Of a stretch of 64,000 nucleotides of DNA, positions 1 through 8,827 are shown one piece after another. Under the pieces are notes generated by a model. That model did not search any database. It was given only the letters and a program-made list of their open reading frames with translations, and was not told the origin of the DNA. This stretch comes from CAYNHZ01 sp964397445 (GTDB lineage Bacteria; Bacteroidota; Bacteroidia; Bacteroidales; UBA932), in assembly GCA_964397445.1 (NCBI GenBank), contig CAYNHZ010000002.1, positions 310,001 through 374,000 of the forward strand, read 5' to 3'. The position numbers and the translations under genes were made by a program. How positions within the stretch are numbered: the stretch's first letter is position 1; each line of letters begins with the position of its first letter.

Positions 1-1
1 T

Positions 2-328
2 GGTGTGACTATTGAAGATAATGTTTTTATAGGGCCAAATGTTACCTTTACTAACGATTTAGTTCCTAGGTCAAAGGTTCATACTAAACCAATTGAGGTA
101 ACTTTATTAAAAAAAGGGTGCTCTATTGGGGCGAATTCAACTATAATAGCAGGAATAGTTGTTGGCGAATACGCAATGATAGGAGCAGGTAGTGTAATTA
201 CAAAATCTGTCCCTCCAAATACTCTATGGTATGGAAATCCTGCTACACAAAGAGGGTTTATTACAAATGATGGTATAATCCTAAATCTACAAAAGAAAGA
301 TAAGGAAGGGAAACAATATTATATATAA
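2..328 (+). CDS. Left-handed beta-helix sugar O/N-acyltransferase, 5' end cut by window
   Basis: The reading frame is open from the first bases, so the gene begins before the window; the GTG at 5 reads as an internal valine in a [16 protein letters not shown] repeat. What is visible is a run of hexapeptide repeats ([LIV]-G-x4 pattern, e.g. IGPNV, IGANS, IGAGS), followed by NTLWYGNPA, the usual C-terminal closure of LbH acetyltransferases, and a short tail. By family it transfers an acetyl or other acyl group from a CoA or ACP donor to a nucleotide-activated sugar. Its stop overlaps the start of the next gene (TAATG), a sugar aminotransferase, a pairing known for dTDP-3-amino-3,6-dideoxyhexose pathways (FdtB/FdtC, QdtB/QdtC). 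The exact substrate is inferred, not shown. Confidence 0.8.
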   Translation, partial: GVTIEDNVFIGPNVTFTNDLVPRSKVHTKPIEVTLLKKGCSIGANSTIIAGIVVGEYAMIGAGSVITKSVPPNTLWYGNPATQRGFITNDGIILNLQKKDKEGKQYYI

Positions 329-1428
329 TGATTAAATTTTTAGACTTACAAGCAATTACAGCAAAATATTCAGAAGAAATTCATCAAGCTGTACAAAGAG
401 TAGTAGACTCTGGCTGGTACCTTCAAGGGAAGGAAAATGAGATATTTGAAGAGAATTATTCAAAATATATAGGCACAAGTCACACGGTGGGTGTCGCTAA
501 TGGGCTTGATGCGTTAATATGGATACTTAGAGCTTATAAAGAGCTTGGTCATATGCAAGATGGAGACGAAGTAATTGTCCCGGCCAACACATATATAGCA
601 AGCATTTTAGCCATTACTGAAAATAATCTTAAACCAGTATTAGTAGAACCGAGTATTGATACATACCAGATAGATGATTCTAAAATAGAAGAGGCTATAA
701 CTTGTAGGACTAAAGCTATTATGATAGTTCATTTATATGGGCAATGCGCATACACAGATATAATAGGTGATATTTGTAAAAAATATAATTTAAAACTTAT
801 TGAGGATAATGCGCAGGCTCATGGCTGCTTATATCAAGGAAGAAAAACAGGTTCTTTAGGGGACGCAGCTGGCCATAGTTTTTATCCAGGGAAAAACTTA
901 GGCGCTTTAGGAGATGCAGGAGCTGTAACAACTAATGATGATCAATTAGCAGAAGTTGTACGTGCCTTAGCTAATTATGGATCCTATAAGAAATATATAT
1001 TTGAATACACAGGCCGAAACAGTAGATTGGACGAAATTCAAGCAGCTATTCTCAATGTTAAATTACAACATTTGGATGAGGATGTTGCATTAAGACAGGC
1101 TGTAGCTAAAAGATATATTTCAGAGATTAAGAATCCCAGAATTATTTTACCAAAAATTAAAGATTGGAAATCACACGCATTTCACTTGTTCCCGATAAGA
1201 TGTGAGGAAAGAGATAGACTTCAGAAATATTTATTAGATAATGGAGTTCAAACTATTATACATTACCCTATACCACCACATAAACAGAAGTGCTATAAGG
1301 AATGGAATAATCTTTCTTTTCCTATTACTGAACTAATTCACAATGAAGAGCTTAGCTTGCCTATTAGTTCTGTAATTAGAGACGAAGAGGTGGGGAATAA
1401 TATTGGAATTATTAATAATTGGAAGTAA
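328..1428 (+). CDS. DegT/DnrJ/EryC1-family PLP sugar aminotransferase (FdtB/QdtB-like)
   Basis: 366 aa, full length for the family. It should transfer an amino group from glutamate to a keto-deoxysugar nucleotide. Visible marks are the N-terminal FLDL, the GVANGLDAL segment, the IEDNAQAHG segment holding the PLP-binding Asp, and [16 protein letters not shown], in which Lys189 is the expected Schiff-base lysine. [14 protein letters not shown] is the usual late motif. The start overlaps the previous stop by one base, so the two are translationally coupled. The neighbouring LbH acyltransferase suggests a 3-amino-3,6-dideoxyhexose that is then N-acylated; the upstream ketoisomerase would lie outside the window. 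Function class is firm, sugar identity is inferred. Confidence 0.9.
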   Translation: MIKFLDLQAITAKYSEEIHQAVQRVVDSGWYLQGKENEIFEENYSKYIGTSHTVGVANGLDALIWILRAYKELGHMQDGDEVIVPANTYIASILAITENNLKPVLVEPSIDTYQIDDSKIEEAITCRTKAIMIVHLYGQCAYTDIIGDICKKYNLKLIEDNAQAHGCLYQGRKTGSLGDAAGHSFYPGKNLGALGDAGAVTTNDDQLAEVVRALANYGSYKKYIFEYTGRNSRLDEIQAAILNVKLQHLDEDVALRQAVAKRYISEIKNPRIILPKIKDWKSHAFHLFPIRCEERDRLQKYLLDNGVQTIIHYPIPPHKQKCYKEWNNLSFPITELIHNEELSLPISSVIRDEEVGNNIGIINNWK

Positions 1429-1431
1429 ATT

Positions 1432-2670
1432 ATGGCTAAGGTAGTTTGGATTAATAATATGAGTGCGATGCCTCCGTATTTGGAATCACGATTGCAAACG
1501 ATAAAATTAGCACAATATTTAGGAGAGAAGGGATATGATGTTAAAATTTTTGCTTCATCTATTATGCATAATATGAATATTGATTTACTATGTGATAATA
1601 AACTTTCATACATTGAAAAATCATATGGTAATATTAATTTTGTTCATATAAAGACATTGAGCTACGGACATAGTAAGATTAAAAGAATAATTAGTACAAT
1701 TCAGTTTCACAATAAATTTGTCAGCATTTCAAAAAAAATGCAACCACCTGATATTTTAATATATGTGCCTAGTTTTTTGTTAGGTTACAGAATAGCAAAT
1801 TATGCAAAAAAAATCAAAGCCAAATTTATTACTCAAGTGCTTGATTTGTACCCAGAAACAATAGTGGAATTAGGTTACATGAGTGATAAAAATCTAATTG
1901 TTAAATTTTTAAGGTGGCAAGAAAAGAGAATGTATATTAAAGCGGATGAACATGTGTTTTCGATGGAAGGAGGAAAGGATTATATAATTGATCGTGGATG
2001 GGATATGGGGCATGGTGGACCAATAAATCTTAAAACAGTTCATTATATAAATAATGGTGTAGACTTAAAAGATTTTGTATATAATAAAGAAAACTATTCT
2101 ATTGATGATGCAGATTTATTGAATACGCAAGTTAAAAAAGTGATGTATTTGGGTTCTATTCGTTTGGCAAATGATGTAATGCAACTAATTAAAGCTGCAG
2201 AGGTTATAAAGAATAGAAATGATATAAAATTTTTAATCTATGGTGATGGCGATGAACGCCAAATAATAGAGGATTATTGTAAAGGACATAGTCTTTCGAA
2301 TGTATTATTAAAAGATAAATGGGTTGAACCAAAATATGTTCCTTATATTGTGTCACAAGCGGATATCCATATATTAAATTATATGTCAGGAGGTTTTGGG
2401 CATTATGGTGGTAGTCAGAGTAAAATGTTTCAATATATGGCAAGTGGAAAGCCAATATGTTGTAATTTACGTATGGCATATTGCCCCATTAATAAGTTTA
2501 ATATTGGTATAGCTAAGGAATTTAAATCTCCCGAAGAATATGCGGAATCAATTATTAAACTTGTTGATATGCCAAATGATGAATACCAAAAATTGAGCCT
2601 TAGAGCTAAAGATGCTGCAAAGAATTATGATTATGAATTTCTAACATCAAAGATCATTGCTCTTTTTTAA
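1432..2670 (+). CDS. Glycosyltransferase family 4-like (GT-B fold)
   Basis: 412 aa. The C-terminal half carries the GT4 pattern: VMYLGSIRLANDV opens the donor domain, FLIYGDGDERQIIEDYC follows, and GGSQSKMFQYMASGKPICC around residues 323-345 resembles the nucleotide-sugar-binding segment with a conserved Lys. The N-terminal half has acceptor-domain features such as KLAQYLGEKGYDVKIFAS. It probably adds one sugar to the lipid-linked repeat unit on the cytoplasmic face of the membrane. It starts 3 bp after the preceding aminotransferase, so it belongs to the same transcript. No signal peptide is seen. Donor and acceptor sugars cannot be read from sequence. Confidence 0.85.
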   Translation: MAKVVWINNMSAMPPYLESRLQTIKLAQYLGEKGYDVKIFASSIMHNMNIDLLCDNKLSYIEKSYGNINFVHIKTLSYGHSKIKRIISTIQFHNKFVSISKKMQPPDILIYVPSFLLGYRIANYAKKIKAKFITQVLDLYPETIVELGYMSDKNLIVKFLRWQEKRMYIKADEHVFSMEGGKDYIIDRGWDMGHGGPINLKTVHYINNGVDLKDFVYNKENYSIDDADLLNTQVKKVMYLGSIRLANDVMQLIKAAEVIKNRNDIKFLIYGDGDERQIIEDYCKGHSLSNVLLKDKWVEPKYVPYIVSQADIHILNYMSGGFGHYGGSQSKMFQYMASGKPICCNLRMAYCPINKFNIGIAKEFKSPEEYAESIIKLVDMPNDEYQKLSLRAKDAAKNYDYEFLTSKIIALF

Positions 2671-2699
2671 TAATACTATAACTGAAAATTTATTGTATA

Positions 2700-3335
2700 A
2701 TGAGATATAGATTAGCTAAAAGTTCTGACGCAAAAGATTTAGCGCGAATACATTCTGCTGTTAAGGAAGTGAACGATAGAGGCATTTTTGTTATGATGGG
2801 AGGAGCATTTCTTCGGGAATATTATAAATTAGTTATGTCAGATGTGAATAGTATTTGTGTCTGTGCTGAAGAGAATGGGAAAATTCTAGGATTCTCTTTT
2901 TCTATTTTAGATAGTGAGGCACACCATAAATATTTAATGAAACACAAACTTCCTCTTGCTTTTTCCGCAATTGGTACTATTATTGCCAAACCTAAAATTT
3001 TAGGGATATTATTTAAAAGATATAAATCTCTTAAATCTAATGATGGTAAATATATAACTGCAGAAGGAGCCAGAGGTGGATTTTGGGGATGGGATCCTAA
3101 AGAAAAAAATCCAGAGGCTTCATTAGAAGTGAATGAAAGAGCTTTAGAAGTTTGTAAAGCCTTAGGAGTGTATAAAGTATATAGTGAAATAGATGTGGAT
3201 AATAAAAAAGTATTAAAATATGCAAAGCTTAATGGGGTTATTATTGATGAATATATAGACTTAGATGATGGTAGAAAACGTGCAATTATGCATTATGATT
3301 TATTAAATAGAAATCCAATTATAAAATTATATTAA
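2700..3335 (+). CDS. GNAT-fold N-acetyltransferase-like protein
   Basis: 211 aa. The N-terminus MRYRLAKSSDAKDLARIHSA is typical of GNAT proteins, with GKILGFSFSILDSE as the central beta-strand region and NERALEVCKALGVYKVYSEID where the acetyl-CoA helix and last strands are expected. The classical Q/RxxGxG/A loop is replaced by an Ala/Gly-rich AEGARGGFWGWDPKEKN stretch, so the CoA site is weakly recognisable. It sits just before an acyl carrier protein and an SDR, so it may transfer an acyl group to the amino sugar of this cluster. The fold is probable; donor and acceptor are inference. Confidence 0.6.
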   Translation: MRYRLAKSSDAKDLARIHSAVKEVNDRGIFVMMGGAFLREYYKLVMSDVNSICVCAEENGKILGFSFSILDSEAHHKYLMKHKLPLAFSAIGTIIAKPKILGILFKRYKSLKSNDGKYITAEGARGGFWGWDPKEKNPEASLEVNERALEVCKALGVYKVYSEIDVDNKKVLKYAKLNGVIIDEYIDLDDGRKRAIMHYDLLNRNPIIKLY

Positions 3336-3355
3336 CATTAAATTATTAAAATATT

Positions 3356-3565
3356 ATGAAAGAATTAATTAGTAAAATTGAGGAAATTTTAGAGGTTGAA
3401 AATATTGATATAACTAAGAAATTTGAGGATTTTGATGAGTGGGATTCTTTAGCTAGTATATCTGTCATAGCTATGCTCAGCTCTGATTATAACATATCTA
3501 TGACAACAAAAGAATTGAAAGATTTTAATTCAATCGATGCCTTTTGTAAAAGAATTTTAGGTTAG
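3356..3565 (+). CDS. Acyl carrier protein (first of two)
   Basis: 69 aa acidic protein with the carrier signature EWDSLAS; Ser31 is the expected 4'-phosphopantetheine attachment site (DSL motif). Length and four-helix pattern fit a stand-alone ACP. It lies between the GNAT-like protein and an SDR reductase, and a second ACP is found at 7525. It is not next to fabF or fabD-type genes, so it is a dedicated carrier for this polysaccharide cluster, not the housekeeping AcpP. It probably holds the acyl group while it is reduced or transferred. Confidence 0.85.
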   Translation: MKELISKIEEILEVENIDITKKFEDFDEWDSLASISVIAMLSSDYNISMTTKELKDFNSIDAFCKRILG

Positions 3566-3573
3566 TTAAATAT

Positions 3574-4299
3574 ATGAGTTATACATTAATAACAGGTGCA
3601 TCTTCCGGAATTGGAGCTCTGTCTGCAATAGAATTGTCAAAGACAAGAAAACTTATTTTATCGGGTTCTAATCTTGATAAGCTTAATGAAGTAAAACAAA
3701 AGTGTAATAATTCAGATAACCATATAATTTGGCAATGCGATTTTACAAATCAAAGAGATTTCATATTTTCATCGCTTGTTGATATTATTAAAAATAACAA
3801 TATTAATATTCAAGATTATATTCATTTTGCAGGTATGACTCAAATCCTTCCCATTAAGAATTTTACCATACCATATGTTGATAAAATTTTCAATGTTAAT
3901 TTTTTCTCTATAATAGAAATTATTCGAGTTTTATTAAGAAAGAATAACATATCTTCTATGAAAAATATAATTCTGATTTCAGCACTATTTAGCATTAGAG
4001 GGGATAAGGGAAATTCTGTTTATGCTGCATCAAAAGGAGCCATAAATTCTTTTGTAATTTCATTAGCTCAAGAACTTGCGCCAAGTATTCGTGTTAACTC
4101 AATTCTTCCTGGTGCTATTATGACACCAATGGCGGAAAAATCAAATCCAGAGCATATCGCTATGCTGCGTGATGATACTCCCTTAGGATTAGGTAATCCA
4201 AGTGATATCATCAATTATGTTGATTTTTTATTAAGTGATAAAGCTAGATGGATTACAGGTCAAAATATTATTATTGATGGTGGAAGGAGCACCAAATAA
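3574..4299 (+). CDS. SDR-family oxidoreductase (FabG-like)
   Basis: 241 aa, normal for a classical short-chain dehydrogenase. TGASSGIG at residues 7-14 is the NAD(P)-binding motif, HFAGMT stands in for the NNAG strand, and YAASK at residues 150-154 supplies catalytic Tyr150 and Lys154. The C-terminus WITGQNIIIDGG is the standard SDR ending. Given its position next to an ACP and upstream of a KAS III, the likely job is reducing a 3-ketoacyl-ACP to a 3-hydroxyacyl-ACP, as FabG does. Reduction of a keto-sugar is the alternative. Confidence 0.85.
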   Translation: MSYTLITGASSGIGALSAIELSKTRKLILSGSNLDKLNEVKQKCNNSDNHIIWQCDFTNQRDFIFSSLVDIIKNNNINIQDYIHFAGMTQILPIKNFTIPYVDKIFNVNFFSIIEIIRVLLRKNNISSMKNIILISALFSIRGDKGNSVYAASKGAINSFVISLAQELAPSIRVNSILPGAIMTPMAEKSNPEHIAMLRDDTPLGLGNPSDIINYVDFLLSDKARWITGQNIIIDGGRSTK

Positions 4300-4301
4300 A
4301 A

Positions 4302-5156
4302 ATGGAAAAAATAGATCTTTTTTTAGACAAGAATAACATTTGGTTAACAAATGTGGATTTATATAATTTACTATCTCAAATTGGAGCTAGTGACTGCGAG
4401 GTATTATTTATTCACTCTGCTTTATCTTTTGGAATTCCTAATCCAAAATTAAGGAAAAAAGAGTTACTTCAACTATTGTTAGATGTAATCTTTAACCTTG
4501 GAGTTAAGACTGTTTGTATGCCTACATTTACATTTAGTTTTTGCAATGGAGAAAGTTTTGATGTAAATAATTCAAAGTCACATATGGGTGTTTTAAATGA
4601 ATATTTTCGTAAGCAAGATGATGTTATACGTTCTGTCGATCCTCTTATGTCTGTTGCACTGAGAGGTGAGGATAAATACTTGGTTACTAATATAGGTCAT
4701 GCATCATGTGGTGCTAATTCAACTTATGATATGCTTCATAGGCGTGGAACAGGTGTTAAATTTCTTATGTTAGGTGCGAAAATTGGAGATTGTATGACAT
4801 ATATGCACTATATGGAATGGCTGTTTTCTGTAGATTATCGTTATGAACGGGCTTTTAATGGCCTTATATATAATGGAGAGAATAAATATATGGATGAATA
4901 TTTATTCTTTGCTAGATACAAAAATGTCATTGCTAATTCTAACTCATATACTTATGAACAAAGACTTTACGATAAAGGTTTAGCTAAAATTATGACTTTT
5001 GGGGATAGTACTATTTCACTTGTAGGCGAGAATGAAGCAGTTCTTGAGTACTCTAAATGTCTCGAAGAAAATCCGAATTTTTTTGTAGACTTTGATGGAG
5101 GTAGCCTAATTAAAGAAAAAACATATGCTCCAAAAAGTTTAGTAATTGCAATGTAA
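4302..5156 (+). CDS. AAC(3)-family N-acyltransferase
   Basis: 284 aa with the antibiotic N-acetyltransferase (AAC(3)) fold. Marks are VLFIHSALSFGIPNP near the N-terminus (the HSSL-type acyl-donor loop), TVCMPTFTFSF, RSVDPLMSVALRG, and GVKFLMLGAKIGDCMTYMHYMEW with the family's G-x-D-x-x-T-x-x-H order. Known members acetylate aminoglycosides, but homologues in polysaccharide loci acylate amino sugars. Here it starts 2 bp after the SDR and precedes an adenylating enzyme and a KAS III, so acyl transfer onto an amino sugar is much more likely than drug resistance. The acyl donor (CoA or ACP) is not known. Confidence 0.8.
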   Translation: MEKIDLFLDKNNIWLTNVDLYNLLSQIGASDCEVLFIHSALSFGIPNPKLRKKELLQLLLDVIFNLGVKTVCMPTFTFSFCNGESFDVNNSKSHMGVLNEYFRKQDDVIRSVDPLMSVALRGEDKYLVTNIGHASCGANSTYDMLHRRGTGVKFLMLGAKIGDCMTYMHYMEWLFSVDYRYERAFNGLIYNGENKYMDEYLFFARYKNVIANSNSYTYEQRLYDKGLAKIMTFGDSTISLVGENEAVLEYSKCLEENPNFFVDFDGGSLIKEKTYAPKSLVIAM

Positions 5157-5166
5157 TAATTAGAAT

Positions 5167-6699
5167 ATGAAAAGGATTAATCTTATTGAATGCTTTGAAG
5201 AGACTGTTAATTTTCACCGTGACAAGGTAGCTGTATGGGAGGGAACACAGTCTATTACATTTAGACTATTAAAGGAGAAAGCTTTGTGTATTGCACAAAC
5301 TATTATTAATAACAAAGATATTGTGTCTTCTCCAATTGCTGTTTTTTTACCAAAATCTATTAAAACTGTAATTTCTAATTTAGGAATTACATATAGTGGT
5401 AATCCATATATGAATCTTGATGTTAAAACACCAATAGCCAGAATTAGCAATATAATTGAGCTCATTAAACCTCAAGCAATTATTACAGATACAGCACATT
5501 TAGACCTTATAGAGAGTATTATAAAGACCGATATATCTATTATTAACATAGATGATATTAATTCATCTATGGAATATAATTATGATTTAATAGCTAAAAG
5601 ATTATCTTTTCTAATAGATACAGATCCTTATTGTATTATTAATACATCAGGCTCAACAGGGACACCTAAGGGTGTTGTATTAAATCATAAAAGTTTTTTT
5701 GATTTTATGCAGCGTTCTGAGGAAGCATTTCCTCTAAACGAAGAAGAAATTATAGGTTCTTTATCACCTGCTGTATTTGATATTTATGTGTATGAATTAT
5801 GTCTTTTAATGTCTAAGTCAAGCACTATAGTTCTGATACCAGATACATTGTCTGCATTTCCAGCTGCAATTCTTAATATTCTCAAAGAAAAGAAAGTCAC
5901 ATATTTATTTTGGGTGCCTACAATTATGGTAAATATAGCTAATATGAATCTTCTATCTCAGGTAGAGTTACCAGATTTACGAATAGTCTGGTTTGCAGGA
6001 GAAGTTTTTCCTACAAAGCAATTTAATATATGGCGAAAATATTTACCTTCTGTGATTTTTGCCAATCTTTATGGTCCTATTGAAATTACTTTGGATTGTG
6101 TATTTTATATTATAAAAAGAGATATTGAAGATGATGAACCTCTTCCAATCGGCTTCGCTTATAAAAATACAGATATTATTATCTTAGATGAAAATAATAA
6201 ACGTATAGTTAAAAGTAATACTGATGGAGAGTTGTGTGTGAGAGGAACATCTTTAGCTATGGGGTATTATAATAATCCTGAAAAGACTGCAGAAGCATTT
6301 GTTCAAAATCCTTTAAACAATTCATATCCAGAAATAATTTATAGAACGGGAGATATAGTATGTATTAACAATATAGGAGAAATAGTTTTTAAAGGGAGAA
6401 AGGATAGCTTAATTAAACATATGGGTTATAGGATAGAACTTGGTGAAATAGAGCATGTGATAATTAATACTCTTAAAATGGCAAAGAATGGTTGTGTTGT
6501 TTATAATTATCAAAAGAAAGAAATTGTCCTTTTTTATGAACATACAGAAGAAATTTCACCAGCTATTTTCAGAAAAACGCTGGCAAGTGTCTTGCCAAAA
6601 TATATGATACCATCTGTTTATCATAGATTGGATGAAATGAGTAGAAATACTAATGGTAAAATAGATAGGTTGTACTATAAGAATGAGATTAATAAATAA
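5167..6699 (+). CDS. DltA-like AMP-dependent acyl/amino-acid adenylating ligase
   Basis: 510 aa, the size of DltA and of stand-alone NRPS adenylation domains. The P-loop NTSGSTGTPKGV starts at residue 159; later come YGPIEIT (A5), GELCVRGTSLAMGYYNNPEKT (A6/A7), YRTGDIV with FKGRKDSLIKHMGYRIELGEIE (A7/A8), and NGKID near the end holding the A10 lysine. It should activate a carboxylic or amino acid as acyl-AMP and load it on a carrier, presumably one of the two ACPs encoded here. GYRIELGEIE is the DltA/NRPS-type hinge, so an amino or hydroxy acid is a plausible substrate. It is immediately followed (TAATG overlap) by a GNAT protein and then ACP2. Confidence 0.85.
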   Translation: MKRINLIECFEETVNFHRDKVAVWEGTQSITFRLLKEKALCIAQTIINNKDIVSSPIAVFLPKSIKTVISNLGITYSGNPYMNLDVKTPIARISNIIELIKPQAIITDTAHLDLIESIIKTDISIINIDDINSSMEYNYDLIAKRLSFLIDTDPYCIINTSGSTGTPKGVVLNHKSFFDFMQRSEEAFPLNEEEIIGSLSPAVFDIYVYELCLLMSKSSTIVLIPDTLSAFPAAILNILKEKKVTYLFWVPTIMVNIANMNLLSQVELPDLRIVWFAGEVFPTKQFNIWRKYLPSVIFANLYGPIEITLDCVFYIIKRDIEDDEPLPIGFAYKNTDIIILDENNKRIVKSNTDGELCVRGTSLAMGYYNNPEKTAEAFVQNPLNNSYPEIIYRTGDIVCINNIGEIVFKGRKDSLIKHMGYRIELGEIEHVIINTLKMAKNGCVVYNYQKKEIVLFYEHTEEISPAIFRKTLASVLPKYMIPSVYHRLDEMSRNTNGKIDRLYYKNEINK

Positions 6700-7535
6700 T
6701 GAATTGTATTATTAAAATTGATGAATTAATAGAATCAGTAGCTGATATCAGAAATCTAAAAAAAGGGTTTCTCACTAATTTTTATTTAGATATAACAAAA
6801 CATACTTTATGGATTAATAAAGGTGTAATGTATTTAAAAAGAATTAATAATACATTATTTATTGTAAAAAAGAATAAAACTTTTTGGAATGTTTTTTATT
6901 GCTCTACTACTATTGATGAGTTAGTTAAAAGTATAGAAATATTTAATGATCTACATAAAGATATTATCCTAATGTATGATGTCGTTTGTAATAAAAATTT
7001 ATTGGAATTATTTAAAGATGTTTTTAGTGCAAGAATGAATGAATATTGTTCACTTGTACGAATGTCAAGAATAAATATTGATCAGAGTATTAATTTATCA
7101 GATGATATTAAACTTGCATCTAAAGGACAAGCCCAGGAATTATTGGATATATTAAATTTCTATTTTGACGAAAAATCAGAACAGATTCCTTATATTGAGG
7201 AGTTAGAGTCTTTAATAGAAAAGGGAAATGTGTTTATTTATGAGAAAGAAAATCATATTTTAGGGTTTACAATATTTGAGAAAAACATATCTACACTCTA
7301 TCTTAGATATTGGTTCGTACACCCTGAATACCGCAATATGAAGATAGGTTCTAAGTTGTTAAATCATTTTTTTAATAGTGGAAAAGATTGTAAAAGACAT
7401 CAATTATGGGTTATTGAAACTAATAAAAATGCTATAGTTAGGTATGAACATAGTGGTTTCAGATCTGAAAACTTATTTGATACTATATATACAAATAAAA
7501 AATTAAAATATAATTCAAAATATAATGAAAACTAA
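6699..7535 (+). CDS. GNAT-family acetyltransferase, two-part
   Basis: 278 aa. The C-terminal half is a clear GNAT domain: VFIYEKENHILGFTIFEKN, then LRYWFVHPEYRNMKIGSKLL, where R-x-x-x-I-G-S-K-L is the acetyl-CoA pyrophosphate loop, and VRYEHSGFR, the usual final motif. The first 130 residues are a poorly conserved N-terminal part. The start overlaps the ligase stop by one base and its stop overlaps the start of ACP2 by 11 bp, so the three are one translational unit. It may N- or O-acylate the acyl-ACP intermediate or the sugar; which one cannot be told. Confidence 0.75.
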   Translation: MNCIIKIDELIESVADIRNLKKGFLTNFYLDITKHTLWINKGVMYLKRINNTLFIVKKNKTFWNVFYCSTTIDELVKSIEIFNDLHKDIILMYDVVCNKNLLELFKDVFSARMNEYCSLVRMSRINIDQSINLSDDIKLASKGQAQELLDILNFYFDEKSEQIPYIEELESLIEKGNVFIYEKENHILGFTIFEKNISTLYLRYWFVHPEYRNMKIGSKLLNHFFNSGKDCKRHQLWVIETNKNAIVRYEHSGFRSENLFDTIYTNKKLKYNSKYNEN

Positions 7536-7755
7536 AATTATAACAATACTTAATGAGCTTAGACCAGAGTTCGTTTTTACCGAAGGTGTAAATTTTATAG
7601 AAGAAGGAATGTTGGATTCTTTTGATATCGTCAGCTTAGTAACTTCTTTAGATGAGACTTTTGGAATTTCTATTAATGGTATGGATATCCTCCCTGAAAA
7701 TTTTGCATCGCTTGATAATATTGTTGCTTTATTAAAGAAAAATGGAGTAGAATAA
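7525..7755 (+). CDS. Acyl carrier protein (second of two)
   Basis: 76 aa with the carrier motif LDSFDIVSLV; Ser32 is the expected phosphopantetheine site. The DSF variant of the DSL motif is typical of DltC and PCP-like carriers, which fits the DltA-like ligase two genes upstream. Its start lies inside the end of the GNAT gene (11 bp overlap) and its stop overlaps the KAS III start by one base (TAATG). The likely cargo is the acyl or aminoacyl group loaded by that ligase. Confidence 0.85.
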   Translation: MKTKIITILNELRPEFVFTEGVNFIEEGMLDSFDIVSLVTSLDETFGISINGMDILPENFASLDNIVALLKKNGVE

Positions 7756-8819
7756 TGGATTTTCTTTTTAAAAATAAAAAAATTACAGGAATCCTTTCCA
7801 TAGTGCCTAAACAGACAGTCTCTTTCGAGGAAGAAATGTCTAATTATAATTTTCCCCCTGCAAAATCTAAGAAATTAGCGTTAGTAATGGGGTATAAACA
7901 ACATAAAATAGCCCTTGAAAATCAGACATCAGCAGATTTTTGTATACATGGTCTACAATATTTGTTTGATAATGATCTTATTGAAAAAGATAGTATTGAT
8001 GCATTAGTGTTTGTATCCCAAAGTGCTGATTATATAATGCCTCCCACTTCAAATGTGATTCAAGGTCATTTTGGTATGAAAACAGATATGGTTTGTATGG
8101 ATATTAATCAAGGTTGTGCTGGGTTTGAATTGGGATTAATACAAGCTTTTATGTTATTAGATCAAAAAAGCATTAATAAAGTAGTTCTTTTGAATGCAGA
8201 TGTCCTTAGTCATAAGGTCTCAAAACGAGATCGAAATAGTTATCCACTAATTGGTGATGCTGCAGCAATAACAGTAATAGAGAAGTTTAATGATGATGTG
8301 CCTATACATTTTACTTTAAATATGGATGGCAAAGGAGCATTTGCACTTAGAATCCCCGCTGGAGGAGCTCGTATTCCTCATTCAGAAGAAACTGCTAAGA
8401 TGGTTGAGGATGCTGCTGGAAATTATAGATCCTTAGACAATCTTACGATGGAGGGAGATCTTGTTTTTAATTTTGTTCAAAGAGAAGTCCCTCCGATGAT
8501 TAATCATTTAATAGAACTTAATGATGTGTCTATTGATGATGTAGATTATTTTATGTTCCATCAGCCAAATAAATTTATGCTAAATAAGGTTGCAGAAGCT
8601 CTAAATGTTCCGTATGATAAAATGCCTGCAAATATTGTTGAAAACTTTGGGAACTCAAGTAGTGTAACTGTTCCATTAAATATAGCATTTAATATAGGAG
8701 AACAACTCAAAACAGAATCTAAATTAATTTGTATTGCAGGTTTTGGAGTAGGTTTAACATGGAGTAGTGCTCTTATGAAAATTGGAGATCTAAATTTTTG
8801 TAGTATAATAGAATTCTAA
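7755..8819 (+). CDS. 3-oxoacyl-ACP synthase III family enzyme (KAS III/FabH-like)
   Basis: 354 aa. The KAS III catalytic triad is complete: Cys121 in DINQGCAGFELG, His269 in MFHQPNKFML, and Asn300 in NFGNSSSVTVP. The final glycine-rich GFGVGLTWSSAL is standard. It should condense an acyl-CoA or acyl-carrier starter with malonyl-ACP, or act as an acyl transferase as some FabH-like enzymes do. Being inside a polysaccharide cluster and fused translationally to ACP2, it probably extends the acyl group destined for the amino sugar. Housekeeping FabH is unlikely because no other fatty-acid genes accompany it. Confidence 0.88.
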   Translation: MDFLFKNKKITGILSIVPKQTVSFEEEMSNYNFPPAKSKKLALVMGYKQHKIALENQTSADFCIHGLQYLFDNDLIEKDSIDALVFVSQSADYIMPPTSNVIQGHFGMKTDMVCMDINQGCAGFELGLIQAFMLLDQKSINKVVLLNADVLSHKVSKRDRNSYPLIGDAAAITVIEKFNDDVPIHFTLNMDGKGAFALRIPAGGARIPHSEETAKMVEDAAGNYRSLDNLTMEGDLVFNFVQREVPPMINHLIELNDVSIDDVDYFMFHQPNKFMLNKVAEALNVPYDKMPANIVENFGNSSSVTVPLNIAFNIGEQLKTESKLICIAGFGVGLTWSSALMKIGDLNFCSIIEF

Positions 8820-8827
8820 AAGTTATT

